This document shows, one piece after another, positions 13,046-24,226 of a DNA stretch of 64,000 nt. The position numbers and the translations under genes were made by a program. The notes beneath the pieces are model-generated. The model did no database searches. It had not been told where the DNA came from and saw only the letters and a program-made list of their open reading frames with translations. The stretch's first letter is position 1, and each line of letters opens with the position of its first letter. The stretch is from Gigaspora margarita (taxonomy: Eukaryota; Glomeromycota; Glomeromycetes; Diversisporales; Gigasporaceae). The stretch spans positions 325,880 to 389,879 of the forward strand of contig WTPW01000443.1 in the NCBI GenBank assembly GCA_009809945.1. The letters run 5' to 3'.

Positions 13046-13449
13046 TTTTTTTTTTTGATTTCAAAGTACCTGCTCTGGGACTAGGTTTATTCAGTTTACA
13101 TATTGGAAATTACACTTGGATAAGAGTACAACTAGCCACATGTACACTTTTGGTATCTAATTTAAGTGGTCTGCCTAAAGGTCCCACACTAGATGCCATA
13201 CCTGCAACCCAACTATGGGAATTGCCTATTTAAACCCTCTGATCTTCTGCTCCTTGACCAATCTCAACTATTTTACCAGTTATCCAAATCATTTACTCCC
13301 ATGTCCCTTAGGACCTTCCATGTCCTTTAGGACTAGTTTATCTCACAGGAAACTTGGTAGAGCACTTCCTGTCCCACACAGGTATTATCTATGCTTTGGT
13401 AATTGTTGCTATAGCTAAGACCAACACTTGCAAGATAAGGTTACCCCTG
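13046..13449 (-). mobile_element. Retroposed SINE-like sequence with 17-bp target duplication
   Basis: ATCAAGTTTATTCTATT occurs exactly at 13029-13045 and again at 13450-13466. Right after the left copy is a run of T, that is, a poly-A tail if the insert is read on the minus strand. This is the signature of LINE-mediated retroposition. The body is much richer in G+C than its surroundings. On the minus strand the 5' part contains an A-box-like TAGCTATAGCAA, but I see no convincing B box, so tRNA origin is unproven. Open frames here are probably fortuitous. It could instead be a retrocopy of some other RNA. Confidence 0.7.
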
Positions 13450-13554
13450 ATCAAGTTTATTCTATTGAATTAAATAGTTTTCAAAAAATATATATATTTG
13501 CAAGTTCAAATTGAATTTTTTTTTAAAATTAGTAAATTTAACTAATATTAATGT

Positions 13555-14400
13555 GTATCCATTTGGCCATTGTACTAAATTTAGTACACATAAAAAAATT
13601 AATATTGAATTAATTATTTGGCCAAATTTTTTAAATTTTGCCAAAATATATTTGGATATTAGAACTATATTTTTGTACAATTATATCAATATTTATTAAT
13701 AAAAATTTTGTATAGCTTACTCTTAAACTTTCTGTATTGTTCTAAAATTTTACCATCCTAAATTTAGTGTATAAAATTTTGTAATAAAATTAAAAAATAT
13801 TAAATTTTTTAGATTGTTTTGGATCCAATCTTGATCTTGGTATGATTAAAAAAATAAATAATAAATTTTTGAATAGCTTAAATAAACTTGTTTTAAAGTG
13901 ACACACATCTAAAAATAGTAAGTCTTTTTATATTTTTAATGTAGTAAAACATAGTAAATATAATAAAAATAGTAAATTTAAATTACTTATAACTTTTTAT
14001 ATATACAAACCAATTTTAATGATTTTACTATCATTAGAATCAGAAAAACTAGTTTTACATTTATTAAACATTTAACAAAATTTTATCAAATAAATTTTTT
14101 GTTATTTATAATTTAGTATTTTTTTTGATTGTACTTTTAGTAGCAATCTAATTTTTAAATGTATTAATATAAGTTTTGATAAGTAAGTTAATTTTTTAAA
14201 TATACCAAAATAAAATATTAATATAGGATTATATATTGGATAAATTTAATATTACGTTATTAATAACAATTTTTCAAAATTTAACTTTTAATACTGTACT
14301 AAATTTGGTACATTGTACTAAATTTATTACATTGTACTAAATTTAGTATATTGTACTAAATTTAGGACATTGTACTAGATTTAGTGCAGCAAATGGATAC
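13555..14400. mobile_element. Inverted-repeat element with GTACTAAATTTAGTAC repeats
   Basis: GTATCCATTTG at the left is answered by CAAATGGATAC at the right, and AT-rich complementarity continues outside. Subterminal GTACTAAATTTAGTAC-like palindromes occur at about 13573 and as a tandem run at 14294-14392. The same word marks the ends of the element at 448-1942, so the two probably belong to one family. The exact borders and target duplication are uncertain. Confidence 0.45.
14294..14392. repeat. Five tandem ~20-bp palindromic units
   Basis: There are five head-to-tail copies of a unit reading TTGTACTAAATTTAGTACA with single-base changes. Each unit is itself nearly palindromic. Confidence 0.85.
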
Positions 14401-14514
14401 CTATTAATATATCTAATAGTTTAGATTAATTGAATACTTATAACTAGAATACAAATTATATCTCAATTCTTTGATTCTTTAAAATTGAAACTATAAAAAA
14501 TAATATTTATAATA

Positions 14515-14687
14515 TAGTCAGATCTCACTAAATCAACCTCTCTAAATGTATAAACTTTCTAAATGCATGGCTTAACTTGGTTCTAACTTATATGTTTCTT
14601 ATAGATTTTTACTACTCTAAATGCAATACCTCTCTAGATGCAAGGTTTTTTATTGGCACCTCATTTTGTATTTAGAGTATCTAACTA
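14515..14687. mobile_element. Short pogo-type MITE
   Basis: The left end TAGTCAGATCTCACTAAATC and the complement of the right end (TAGTTAGATACTCTAAAT) are imperfect inverted repeats, bordered by TA at 14513-14514 and 14688-14689. The interior repeats CTCTAAATGCA-like words. It resembles a shortened relative of the 2109-2855 element. Confidence 0.5.
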
Positions 14688-14699
14688 TAGTAGTTTACC

Positions 14700-15780
14700 A
14701 AGCTTTAAATATAGTTGAATAAATTAAATATATCTTTCAGCTAAATTCCAAAGATCATAAAACTAACTATATGATATAACATAAATTATATTAGTTAAGT
14801 ATATATAATACTTTGATAACAATACAATAATTTATAAGGAAACAAATTCAATAACAATAATAATAAAATTTCAAAATTGTACAAATTTTAGTTACTTCTT
14901 ACAAATAATTTTATCATTATAAACTACAGTGGTAGCAGAAATTAGGATACTTTTAATACTTATTACTAAATATAAAAATTTTGTAAAATTGATTTAAAAA
15001 AATATAAAAATATATATATTCTTTAAAATGCAATTAATAATAAAAAATAAAAATTACCAAAAAATCAATTTAAATATTTAAAAATTTAAATTTAAATTTA
15101 AATTTAGAAATTTAAATAGGGTTTATTATATTAAAAACTAAATTAATAAAAATTTTTTATAAAAAATTTTACGAACTTAATTTATAAAATATTTATAACC
15201 AAACTATTTAATACTTTTTGAAAATATAAGTAAAAATTTTTATATAAATTAAATAAATTTTAATTTTTTATAAATAAATCTCTAAAATTATACCTAAACT
15301 TTAGGCTAATTTTTATTAAATCCTAAATTTATTATTAATCTTTTTTAATTTTTTAAAAATTTAAATTTAATTTTTTGGATGAATCTATTTGTAACCATGG
15401 TTACAGTTCTGAATCAATCAAATTGCTAGATTAGGTATGACAAAAAAATTCAAAAAATTACAAATCACAATAATTTCAAATTGTGCCAGTATTGTGCCTA
15501 TGAAATCAATATTTTTTTCTAGCTAAAAATGCTTCTTAAGGTGTTTTATTATATAATAAACCTTTTTTTAACTCTAAATCTAATCCTAACTCTAATCTGG
15601 TTACTGTTACCACTGGTGACAAGCACATTTTTTCTAATTTTTTGATAATTTTTTTTTGTTTTTATTTTTAATTATATTTTAAAGTATTTATATTTAAATT
15701 TTTATATTTTTAATCATTTTTTAAAAAATTTCTATATTTTATAAAAAAGTATCATAATTTTCTGCTACTACTATATATTT
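14700..15780. other. AT-rich DNA, no gene seen
   Basis: This stretch holds long A/T runs and a TTTAAATTTAAATTTAAATT run near 15075-15110. A TACCACTGGTGACAAGCACA block at about 15606 resembles one at 11143. No open frame is recognised. Confidence 0.3.
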
Positions 15781-16085
15781 TTATTTTTTTATTTTTTGGG
15801 CAATTCTGCCTTTATTATTTGAGATGTGAGTATACTACTCTAGGATTTTAGACTATTGGCTACAATTCTCTTTCTATCACAATAAAAACTCATTTGGTTA
15901 CTAAAGTACCTAAATGCGATCAGCCATAGTCAAGATTTGTCTTCAATTTTCTGTTTTCTAATATATAAAAAACTTTCAAATTATCACCAATAAGCTCTTG
16001 CTAGCTTTGTCAAAATTAACCTTTATTTTGTGTCTTTCTGTAGCTTAGTTGATAACATCAAGAATGGTCTCATCGAACCCTCTAT

Positions 16086-16310
16086 TCAATTATTTAGAAT
16101 GCATTTTGCTTCTTTCACTATCTTTTCAAATTTACCCAAGGGCTTGTTCACAACCTCTAACCTGCCTTGAATATTTTTCTCTTTATATGACTCTTTCTTT
16201 TCTGATATCTTTACTTCTTTACTATTCTTCTCCTTTTCATCAAATTTATGCTTTCTTACTTTATTATGTTCCTTTTTTTTTCTATTTAGCCATGGCATCA
16301 GTGTTTCCAT
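16086..16310 (-). pseudogene. C-terminal K/E-rich tail of the old LINE ORF2
   Basis: This open minus-strand stretch of about 74 codons is dominated by Lys and Glu, downstream of the RNase H remnant. It has no recognised domain. Its position and strand suit the C-terminal end of ORF2 in this LINE; that reading is inference. Confidence 0.4.
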
Positions 16311-17149
16311 ATTTTCTCTATGAATTTTTGTTTATTTTTTTAAAAATCATGTTCTTCTCCTTTACTTCTGTGGATGACTTTTCTTACTTTATTACAGGAA
16401 CCAGACTCTGAAAAAAAGTCTTCTTTTTCTTTTTCTATCTTCATTACCTTTTCTAGCCCAAAGAGTTTTCTATTTTTGTCTTTGTTCAGAATCCAAATCT
16501 ATTTTCTTATCTTCAATGGCTTCTTTAAACACTTCAGCTTCATTCTCTTCTTATTCTTTTAGTAGTGAACTACATTTTGCCATATGATCTTGTGTTTCTA
16601 TCTCACTACAATATGCAATGCACTGGTCTTCTTATAAACTTTTGGATATCTTTGGTATAGAACTAACATTGTTGGCAACTGCTTATTTATTCTTTTAATT
16701 TTTGTACCCACCTTCTACCACTCTTTTTATTCTAACAATTTCTACCTTTTACTTTATTCAAAAGCAACCATGTACTTTTCCAATCTATTTCTACCATGCT
16801 ATTCTCTTCTTTTACATTCAATCCTATTGCTACTAAGCTTGCTCACCCTACATCATAAATTGATGATAGCACCTCTTGCACAAATTTTCTTATCAGTTTG
16901 TCTACTATATGATTATTCTATCTTGGTACAATTCTTAATCCCTTCATCCATCCACTATTTAAGCTGAATTCTTTACCTCTAATGTCACCTTCTTTTATGA
17001 GTTTATCTGTTTTCTTATTTCCTTTTACTCCCATATATGCTTTTACTTTGACTAGTTCTAGGTTTATCTCCTTTTTATGATGCAATCTCTAATTGCCCCT
17101 AGCCAATTTCTATTGCTTAACTTAAACTTCTTCTGAGCTAAACTGTACT

Positions 17150-17300
17150 CTCTATTTTTGTTGATTAGCTTTATTGCATTCTTACTGTCTGTGAGTATTC
17201 CTACTCTTGTCTTATAAAGCAAAGCTAATAATGATATTGCAATAGCTTCCAGTTCAGCTCTTGTTAATGACTGTCAGTCTATTATCACTTCTTGGAAACT
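17150..17300 (-). pseudogene. RNase H remnant of the old LINE
   Basis: Read on the minus strand, 17263 down to 17234 encodes TRAELEAIA. Further on, 17197 to 17161 encodes LTDSKNAIKLIN. These are the two recognisable blocks of LINE-type RNase H: the catalytic Glu in the AEL helix and the catalytic Asp in TDS. A stop lies a few codons upstream of TRAEL. The domain normally removes RNA from the RNA/DNA hybrid during retrotransposition. This copy cannot be functional because neighbouring frames are broken. Confidence 0.7.
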
Positions 17301-18724
17301 TATATCCTCATCAAATGTCTCAGATTTTGCATTTGTTGGGTATGCTTTCCATCTGATCTCTGTCCACTGCTTATCTATATTTCTGTTTTGTACTTCTAAA
17401 CAGAGATTGTACCCATTGGGAAAACCTCTACCCGGTTACTATTAAATTACCCAAATATCCAGATAAATTACTATATCACATGATTGCAAGTTCTACCCAA
17501 GTACAATCACTACTTCTAAAATCTCTAGAGAACTGTCTGTGAAAATATCCCACTTTTGTTTTCTTTGAAACTTTTCTCTTATCTTTTTTAGCTTCTTTCT
17601 TATTTTGGCAACTAGAATCTATTCCCTCAAATTTTGCTATTTTAGCAACTAATTACTACTCTTTCTACCTCTGACTTTCACACTTAGATTTCTTGGATCT
17701 TTTGCAACTATTGTTTCTATATTTGTTAAATCTATTTCACATAAGATCTTATGCTCCATTTTCTTGACTAATCTCTTGTTTATAGCCCATTTCTAGCTTT
17801 TGAACTTTTTGTACACAATGTACAAATTTTTATCCTTCTCTTGATTTTCTTTGCAACTTCTATACTGATTTATTTCTTGTTTCTTATTGCTACTATTTTT
17901 ATACTTCTGCTAGTGCTCTATTTTTATTGTTCATTTTGGACCCTTTTTTTTAACATTTTTTCTATTTGGGCTTTCTTATTTCTATTACAAAAGACAATCA
18001 TTTATATTTACAAGCATCACTCGATATTTGTGTAAATTCTGATCATATTGCATACATATTTCCATTTGGTTGCCAAAATTTGCACTTAACTTGTCTTGTA
18101 TAATTGTCCTTAATCACCTTTTTTTCCAGAAATGTGTACTATCCTGGTTTTTTTTCAGACTCTTTTTTATTTCTTGTATTTCTGACTTGTTCCTATGTTA
18201 GCATTCTTTTACTATTTTTATTAATCAATTGTTCTAACAAATATATTTGTACTTCAGAAACCTTTTTCAAATCTGTTCTTAACACTTAATGTTTTTTTGT
18301 TTCTCTTTACACAATTTCAAGACACTTTTTTATATGCCCTTCTTCAAATCTAAAGCCTAGTATATATGCTTCTCTTATTACTTGTAGTGCCATGTTATGC
18401 ATAATTTTTAGAGCATTTAACTATTCCTTTTCCAACCTTAGTACAGATTTTGTATACTTATTATCAACTTGTGCCTGTCTAATGCAGATCTATATTAAGT
18501 TACCTGTTAGGACCCCGAAGAATACATATATAACTCAGATTCAGATTCAACATTTTAATATAACTTTATATACTTAATTTTATTAAAAGTTTTATACAGA
18601 AATTATCATATAAGTTCAAATTTTACTATAAAATATACAATTTTAGATCTGAGTTTATATACCATATATTTCTATTCTGAAAATAAACTACCCTTTTGTT
18701 TTAACCAAAATATCTAAAAACTTG

Positions 18725-19465
18725 TTTTATCCAAAAATAAGCTACCCTGTTCGATAATAGTTACTGCATAATAAAGTTCAATTTTACTATACAAATTGGT
18801 TATAATTGCTTAATAAGTAAACTTGTTTGAAAGATCAAACTACATATGTTTTGAAAATTTTATACAAATTGGAGAACTTTTTATTATTTGAGTTTTATTT
18901 TTTATATTTGTCAAAAAATTAAAAATTTTTTAAAAAATATATATAGTGCATGTACTCTAAAATTGGTATTATATGACTAAGGTGGCCAATTTTGGAGGGT
19001 CTGAATATTTCTGAATAGAACTTCATTAAACATAAAATACAAGTATGCATTTCTGAAAATATCCGATATCCTAATTATAAAAAAATTCGCAAGTAGTCGC
19101 TATATAGTAATGTCTAAATTTTACTATGTAAATCGATCATAGGTGCTTAAGTAAATATGTTTAGAAGATAAAAATACATATTTTCTAAAATTTTTATACA
19201 AATTGGAGAAGTTTTTATTATTTAACTTTTAATTTTTACTTTTGTCAAATATATTTTTTTAACAAATTTTAATTTTTTCATTGAACGTATAAATTAAAAG
19301 TCAAATAATAAAAAGTTCTCCGATTTATATAAAATTTTCAGAATAAGCGTATTTTGATCTTCCAAATAAGTTTACTTAATTGATCATAATTATTTAATAT
19401 AGTAGAATTTGGACTTTACTATGTAGCGACTATTGTCAATCGTAGGGTAGCTTATTTTTGGATCA
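18725..19465. repeat. Module element with CCAAAAATAAGCTACC ends
   Basis: The left edge reads ATCCAAAAATAAGCTACCC and the right edge GGGTAGCTTATTTTTGGAT, exact inverted repeats. Between them are palindromic arms with TAGTCGCTATATAGTAATGTC-like and GACTTTACTATGTAGCGACT words. The arms are partly duplicated, so two copies may be fused (breaks near 18960-19090). The family recurs at 21071-21760, 51370-51783 and, with other ends, at 7144-7740 and 36523-38240. Confidence 0.6.
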
Positions 19466-20047
19466 AAGACGAACACATATAGTACCCGAATATTTCTGAG
19501 CAGAATGTCATTGAACATAAAAGACGAGCATGGTTTTCCTAAATTTCCAAAATTAATTTATCAGGGCTATCAAGTAATACTAAATATCAGCTTTAATTCA
19601 AATGATTATGTGTTGGTAACTAGAAACTAGAGAACTAGAGGTGCAAATCATTGTAATGTGCATACATGTTTGACAAGTTACTATTAAATATAGTGGCCAA
19701 ATTTGACAAATTATTATATTAAATATAGTGCAAATTTTGGTACAGATATCAAATTGCTTTATATTTAAAAGTAAATAAAATTGAAACTAATATGTTTAAC
19801 TTAAAAATCTTTCTGTAATATTATAGTACTGGTTCTATAGTATTAATTTACAAAAAGATTTTTTTACGTATATATATTTATTCATTAATTATAACCAATT
19901 TAATTATATATAGATTTAGATCATGTGACACTGGTTCTAGACTACATGCACCATATGATGAATGTAAAAATTACAAGTTAAATAATAAAAAGTTCTCTGA
20001 TTTGTATAAAAATTTCAGAGAATATGCATTTTTATATTATGCACATA

Positions 20048-20865
20048 CAGTGGTGGCTATATGTTTTGCATTACCTGAATAAAAATTTTTAAATCTACAT
20101 ATCACCCCAAAGTTGAGTTTTTTCGGGATGAATTTTTTTTATTTGAATTATCAATACCAAGAGTGGTCATCACTAAAATTATATTGCAATTAAATTACAT
20201 GATTCTGCACTGCCCCATGATTTGTCTATAAATCCTGATGCAAAACATGTGATCATTCTAATTAAAAATTAAATAGTAGTTTTAACTTTGAGCAATGATA
20301 TAATTAGTAGTAACCAAGGAAATTTTATTTTAAGGGTGTAGGATTATTCTTTAGGATTTTGGGATTCTAAAATGTCCTTGAGCATCAAATTTGGCTGAGT
20401 TCTCATTGAGATACACCCATTTTTAGCCACAAAAAATTGTGATTTCACTTTTAATAGTAAATTACTATTAAAAGTGAAATCACAATTTTTTTTGGCTAAA
20501 AATGTGCATATCTCAATGAGAACTCGGCCAAATTTGACGCTCAAGGACATTTTAGAATTCCAAAGAATAATTCTACACCCTTAAAATAAAATTTTCTAGG
20601 TTACTACTAATTATATCATTGCTCAAAGTTAAAACTACTATTTAATTTTTAATTAGGACGATCACATGTTTTGCATCAGGATTTACAGACAAATCACGGG
20701 GCAGTGCAGGATCATGTAATTCAATTGTGGTATAATTTTAGTGATGATCACTCTTGGTATTAATAATTCAAATAAAAAAAATTCATCTCAAAATAACTCA
20801 ACTTTGGGGTGATATGTGTTTTAAAAATTTTTATTCAGTTGATGCAAAACATGTGGCTGCCACTG
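20048..20865. mobile_element. Near-perfect 818-bp palindrome, mariner-type element
   Basis: The two halves are near-perfect inverted copies that meet at about 20461 with almost no spacer. The ends read CAGTGGTGGC and GCTGCCACTG. TA lies on both sides (20046-20047 and 20866-20867), matching Tc1/mariner ends (CAGTG) and target. The flanking sequence joins into the module-family arm when the element is removed. No transposase is present; the open frame at 20344-20550 is a by-product of the palindrome. It would fold into one long hairpin as DNA or RNA. Confidence 0.75.
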
Positions 20866-21070
20866 TATTTACTTAGCAATTATAATCGATTTACATAGTA
20901 AATTTGGACTTTGTTATGTAGCAACTATTTGCAATCACTAATAAGCTTTTTGCACAGATATTTTTTAAAAAAATTCTTATGCATATAAATTTGTGCAGAC
21001 AAAATTTTGTGGAAAAAAAACAAATAAATAAATGAATAAATAAAAAAAATAAAAAAGCGATATATATACC

Positions 21071-21765
21071 ATATGTTTCCAAAAATAAGCTACCTTTTTT
21101 GGATGATTTTTGAACACAAAAAACATGAGAGTTGATTTTTGGTCAATCACAAATAGTTATTAAATATTAAAGTCTAATTTCTACTATGTAAATTGACTAT
21201 TATCGCTTAAGTAAACTGTTTGAAATATAAATATACATTATACTAGTGATGCCACCGAAATTGATTTTTGAAAAAGGCCTATTTCATCTTCATTAGAGAA
21301 AATTAAAATTTTTTATAAGGAAGAGCAAATAAAATTTATATAAATATGTTCCTTATAATTTCATCTATTCAAAAAAAGTATCAAATAATTTTGTCTTTCA
21401 AGTAAAATAGGTCAAAAACTATTTCATCTTCAAATTTAATTTTGGGTTTTCAAACCCGAAATTGTATAATATATACTGAAATTTTTATTAATATTGAAGC
21501 AAATTTTATTATTAAACTTTTAATTTTTAAGTTCAATAAATATATTTTTGTAATAAAAATTTTAATTTTACTATCGAATGTAAAAATTAAAAGTCAAATA
21601 ATAAAAAGTTCTCAGATTTTGATAAAATTTTTAGAATATGCATATTTTGAGCCTTTGAACAAGTTTACTTAAGCAACTTTAATCGATTTAGATAGTAAAC
21701 TTTGGACTTTACTATGTAGCAACTATTATCATTATGTGGGTAGCTTATTTTTGGATCAAAGGCAT
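21071..21765. repeat. Module element copy with CCAAAAATAAGCTACC ends
   Basis: The left edge TTCCAAAAATAAGCTACC is answered by GGTAGCTTATTTTTGGATC on the right. The arms contain AGTTATTAAATATTAAAGTC and GACTTTACTATGTAGCAACT. The centre (about 21240-21500) is less palindromic and includes unrelated sequence. It is non-coding. Confidence 0.6.
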
Positions 21766-22126
21766 TTTTACATTTTTGGATTTAAACAAGAAGATAGCAT
21801 TTAGCATATTTTGGAAATATATAGTATAGTATCATTATACAAAATAAAAATCTAACTTGTTATAAAGATATCTTTGTTATACAAATAAACATCTAGCTTT
21901 TCAAAAAATTACCTGTTGGTTATACAAATTTAAATATATAACATATTAAAAAATTATATAATAAGTCTATACAAAATTGGATCTCAGTATTACATATATT
22001 CTTTGGGTTCTTACCTCCCCTTTATTATTATTGAGTTTTAATGTTAGTCCCATGATGTGATGTGCCACGTGACTATTTCTGCACTTCTACCATATTTTAT
22101 GATTCAACATACTATTCGGCATGTTC

Positions 22127-22934
22127 TAGTAATGGTAAATGACCTGAAATGACCCAAATGACCCAAATGACAAATGACTAGTTATTGGGTCATTTCGAGG
22201 CTCAAATGATCTAGAAGGTCATTTAACATATGTTAGTTAATATTCTAATGCTTTTTAGCCAATCAGAATTGGCCACCAAACAAAATTAAAACATAATCAA
22301 TAATTGTAGCTATAAGTCAATTAATATTTATGTCTTAAGTAAAATTGTTCGAAATAATAAATTGCATATTTCGAACACCTTACTTAAGATATAAATATTA
22401 ATTGACTTAGTAAAATTTGGGACTTAATCTATATCGATAAGGAAAGCAATAAAGGTTGATAACTTTTTATACGAGCAATTCAACCAATAAAATTATTTTA
22501 AATATAACCAAAATGATCTTGTCATTGTTTAATAGCTTGGAGTCATTTAAATTTCGATCAAACGATCGAGTTATTTACCATTACTAGGTGGGACCAGGCA
22601 TATAAACTTTTATTGGGTTTGGCCCGAGTCTACAAATACCTAGCCCAACTCAACTTACTTTGAATCCTACATGTATGCATTATCATTATACAGTTAAAGT
22701 TGATCAATCTATATAAAAAATATTAGTTATGGGATAGAAACTCTATATGCACAATGGCCTAATGACTAAATGACCCTCAAATGACCTCAGTCATTTCTAA
22801 ATGACCATGGTCATTTGGTCATGAGTCATTTCTAAATGACCCAAAATTGAGATGACCATTAATGACCGGTCATTTTAGGGTCATTTGAGGTCATTTGAAA
22901 AATTTGCAAATGACCAGATCATTTACTATCACTG
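22127..22934. mobile_element. hAT-type element, exact 8-bp duplication, in LINE RT
   Basis: GCATGTTC occurs exactly on both sides (22119-22126 and 22935-22942). The ends TAGTAATGGTAAATGA and CAGTGATAGTAAATGA (right end, complement) are inverted repeats with three differences. AAATGACC or its complement is repeated more than ten times near the ends, as expected of subterminal transposase sites. A palindrome at about 22300-22430 suggests another nested insertion. It is non-coding and interrupts the RT of the minus-strand LINE. Confidence 0.8.
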
Positions 22935-22942
22935 GCATGTTC

Positions 22943-24120
22943 AGTACTAGACTATTTTTTTTTAGTATTCTTAGAAATGGGTGTTGCATTTTTTCATATT
23001 CATTTCTGTTTAGGAACATTGTTTGTAGCCTATATTTTGCCCTTGGCAGCAATACCTTATTATTTGTATAAATTAATTGACTCAACATAATCCTCTTCTT
23101 TTTAACTACCTGCACTAGGCTTTTATTTCTCTTTGGATTATTTTGTTCATATGTCCTTTTCCTCTTTTTTCTATTAGCCATATTCCCAGGAATCTCATAG
23201 CTTGATCCACATTTTTTGCCTATACTATGCTTTATTTTCTACCACTTCAATATTTAACTCTATTCTATTGCCATTAATTACTAAGAGCTCTGATTTTTTT
23301 TCATTTATTTTTATATTGTTTATCTTGTAAAAATTCATTAGCTGTGCTTATGATCGATGTTAAATCTTCCCTGGACTTTGCAATCCATGTAGTGTCATCT
23401 GCTTATACTAATGCCACCTGTTTCCAATATATTTCATCTGTCTTTCCCAATACTATATCTGTTGGTCATTGTACTAATAACTTATATTCCAAGTTTTTCT
23501 AATCCTGCACTATCTTCAACAGTAGTCATAAAATATTCTCCATATGAAGGGAATACCACCTCCTTTTGGTCAATACCATCTTTTGTATTTACTTCTCAGC
23601 TATTGCCAAATGCAGTAATGACTTCAATTTTCTGATTCTTGTATAAGTCTAACAAAAATTCTATGACCCTTAGCAGCAATTTATTCTCTCCATTGCAAGT
23701 TTGAGCATCATGAGGCTTACTAAGTCAAATGCCTTTCTTATATCTTGCAACAATACCCAGAGTTCCTTTTCTTTCTCTCTTGCTTTATTAATTATATTGT
23801 TCATTATCTGTATAGAGTGCTCATGGAATCCCTGGGTAAACCTGCGAAGTTGTTTCCTTTTAATACCCTTTATCTTTGATTGTTCTACTTATTCTCATAT
23901 TAAGTATTCTTACTGTTGCCTTATGCAGCATTTCTAATAACATTATAGGCTGAATGTTATTAATGTTGTAATTCCAAAATTCATTTTTGGGTATTGTGTA
24001 AAGTAAGCCCTTCTTCCATTCTTTTGGTTTTTTCCACTTCTTATGCACATGATTGCAAGTGTTCACAGTATTTTATTAGTTTTCTTTCCTACTTTTTTTA
24101 ATACTGGGTACGTTATCCCA
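22943..24120 (-). pseudogene. Reverse transcriptase domain of the old LINE
   Basis: The minus strand encodes QDIRKAFDLVS at 23748-23716, the RT motif A with its catalytic Asp. It then encodes VALV-stop-ADDTTW at 23417-23385: the YADD box is changed to stop-ADD by one substitution (TAA at 23405-23403). Further on, 23181-22943 encodes a basic segment that suits the end of the palm and thumb and runs up to the hAT insertion at 22127-22934. Sequence at 22118-22020 appears to continue it. This is a dead copy: the active-site Tyr codon is a stop, and other shifts are present. Confidence 0.75.
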
Positions 24121-24226
24121 GATGCACCTGGCATGGAGTTGTTTTTGGTCTGCTCACTTATCTCCTCAGTTAGCTCCTTGTGCCAATTTTCATCCATTTG
24201 TTATCAATTTTTTCTACTTTGATCTT

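Larger units (their letters stand above)
18509..22011. mobile_element. hAT-like composite element inside the old LINE
   Basis: The left end AGGACCCCGAAGAATACATA and the complement of the right end (AGAACCCAAAGAATATATGT) are diverged inverted repeats. The left end matches the terminus of the small hAT MITE at 30138-30311. The flanking 8-mers TACCTGTT (18501-18508) and TACCTCCC (22012-22019) share five bases, consistent with an old 8-bp duplication. Minus-strand LINE sequence resumes on both sides. The inside contains several copies of a palindromic module and a mariner-type element at 20048-20865. No transposase was recognised. Confidence 0.5.

Noticed and set aside
13009..13418. Plus-strand frames of 74 and 67 codons
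   Set aside because: They cross the boundary of the retroposed insert; probably fortuitous in its G+C-richer body.
16049..16411. 120-codon plus-strand hydrophobic frame, and similar plus-strand frames through 27.9 kb
   Set aside because: These are shadows of the purine-rich minus-strand LINE coding sequence; T-rich DNA always reads as Phe/Leu/Ser-rich.
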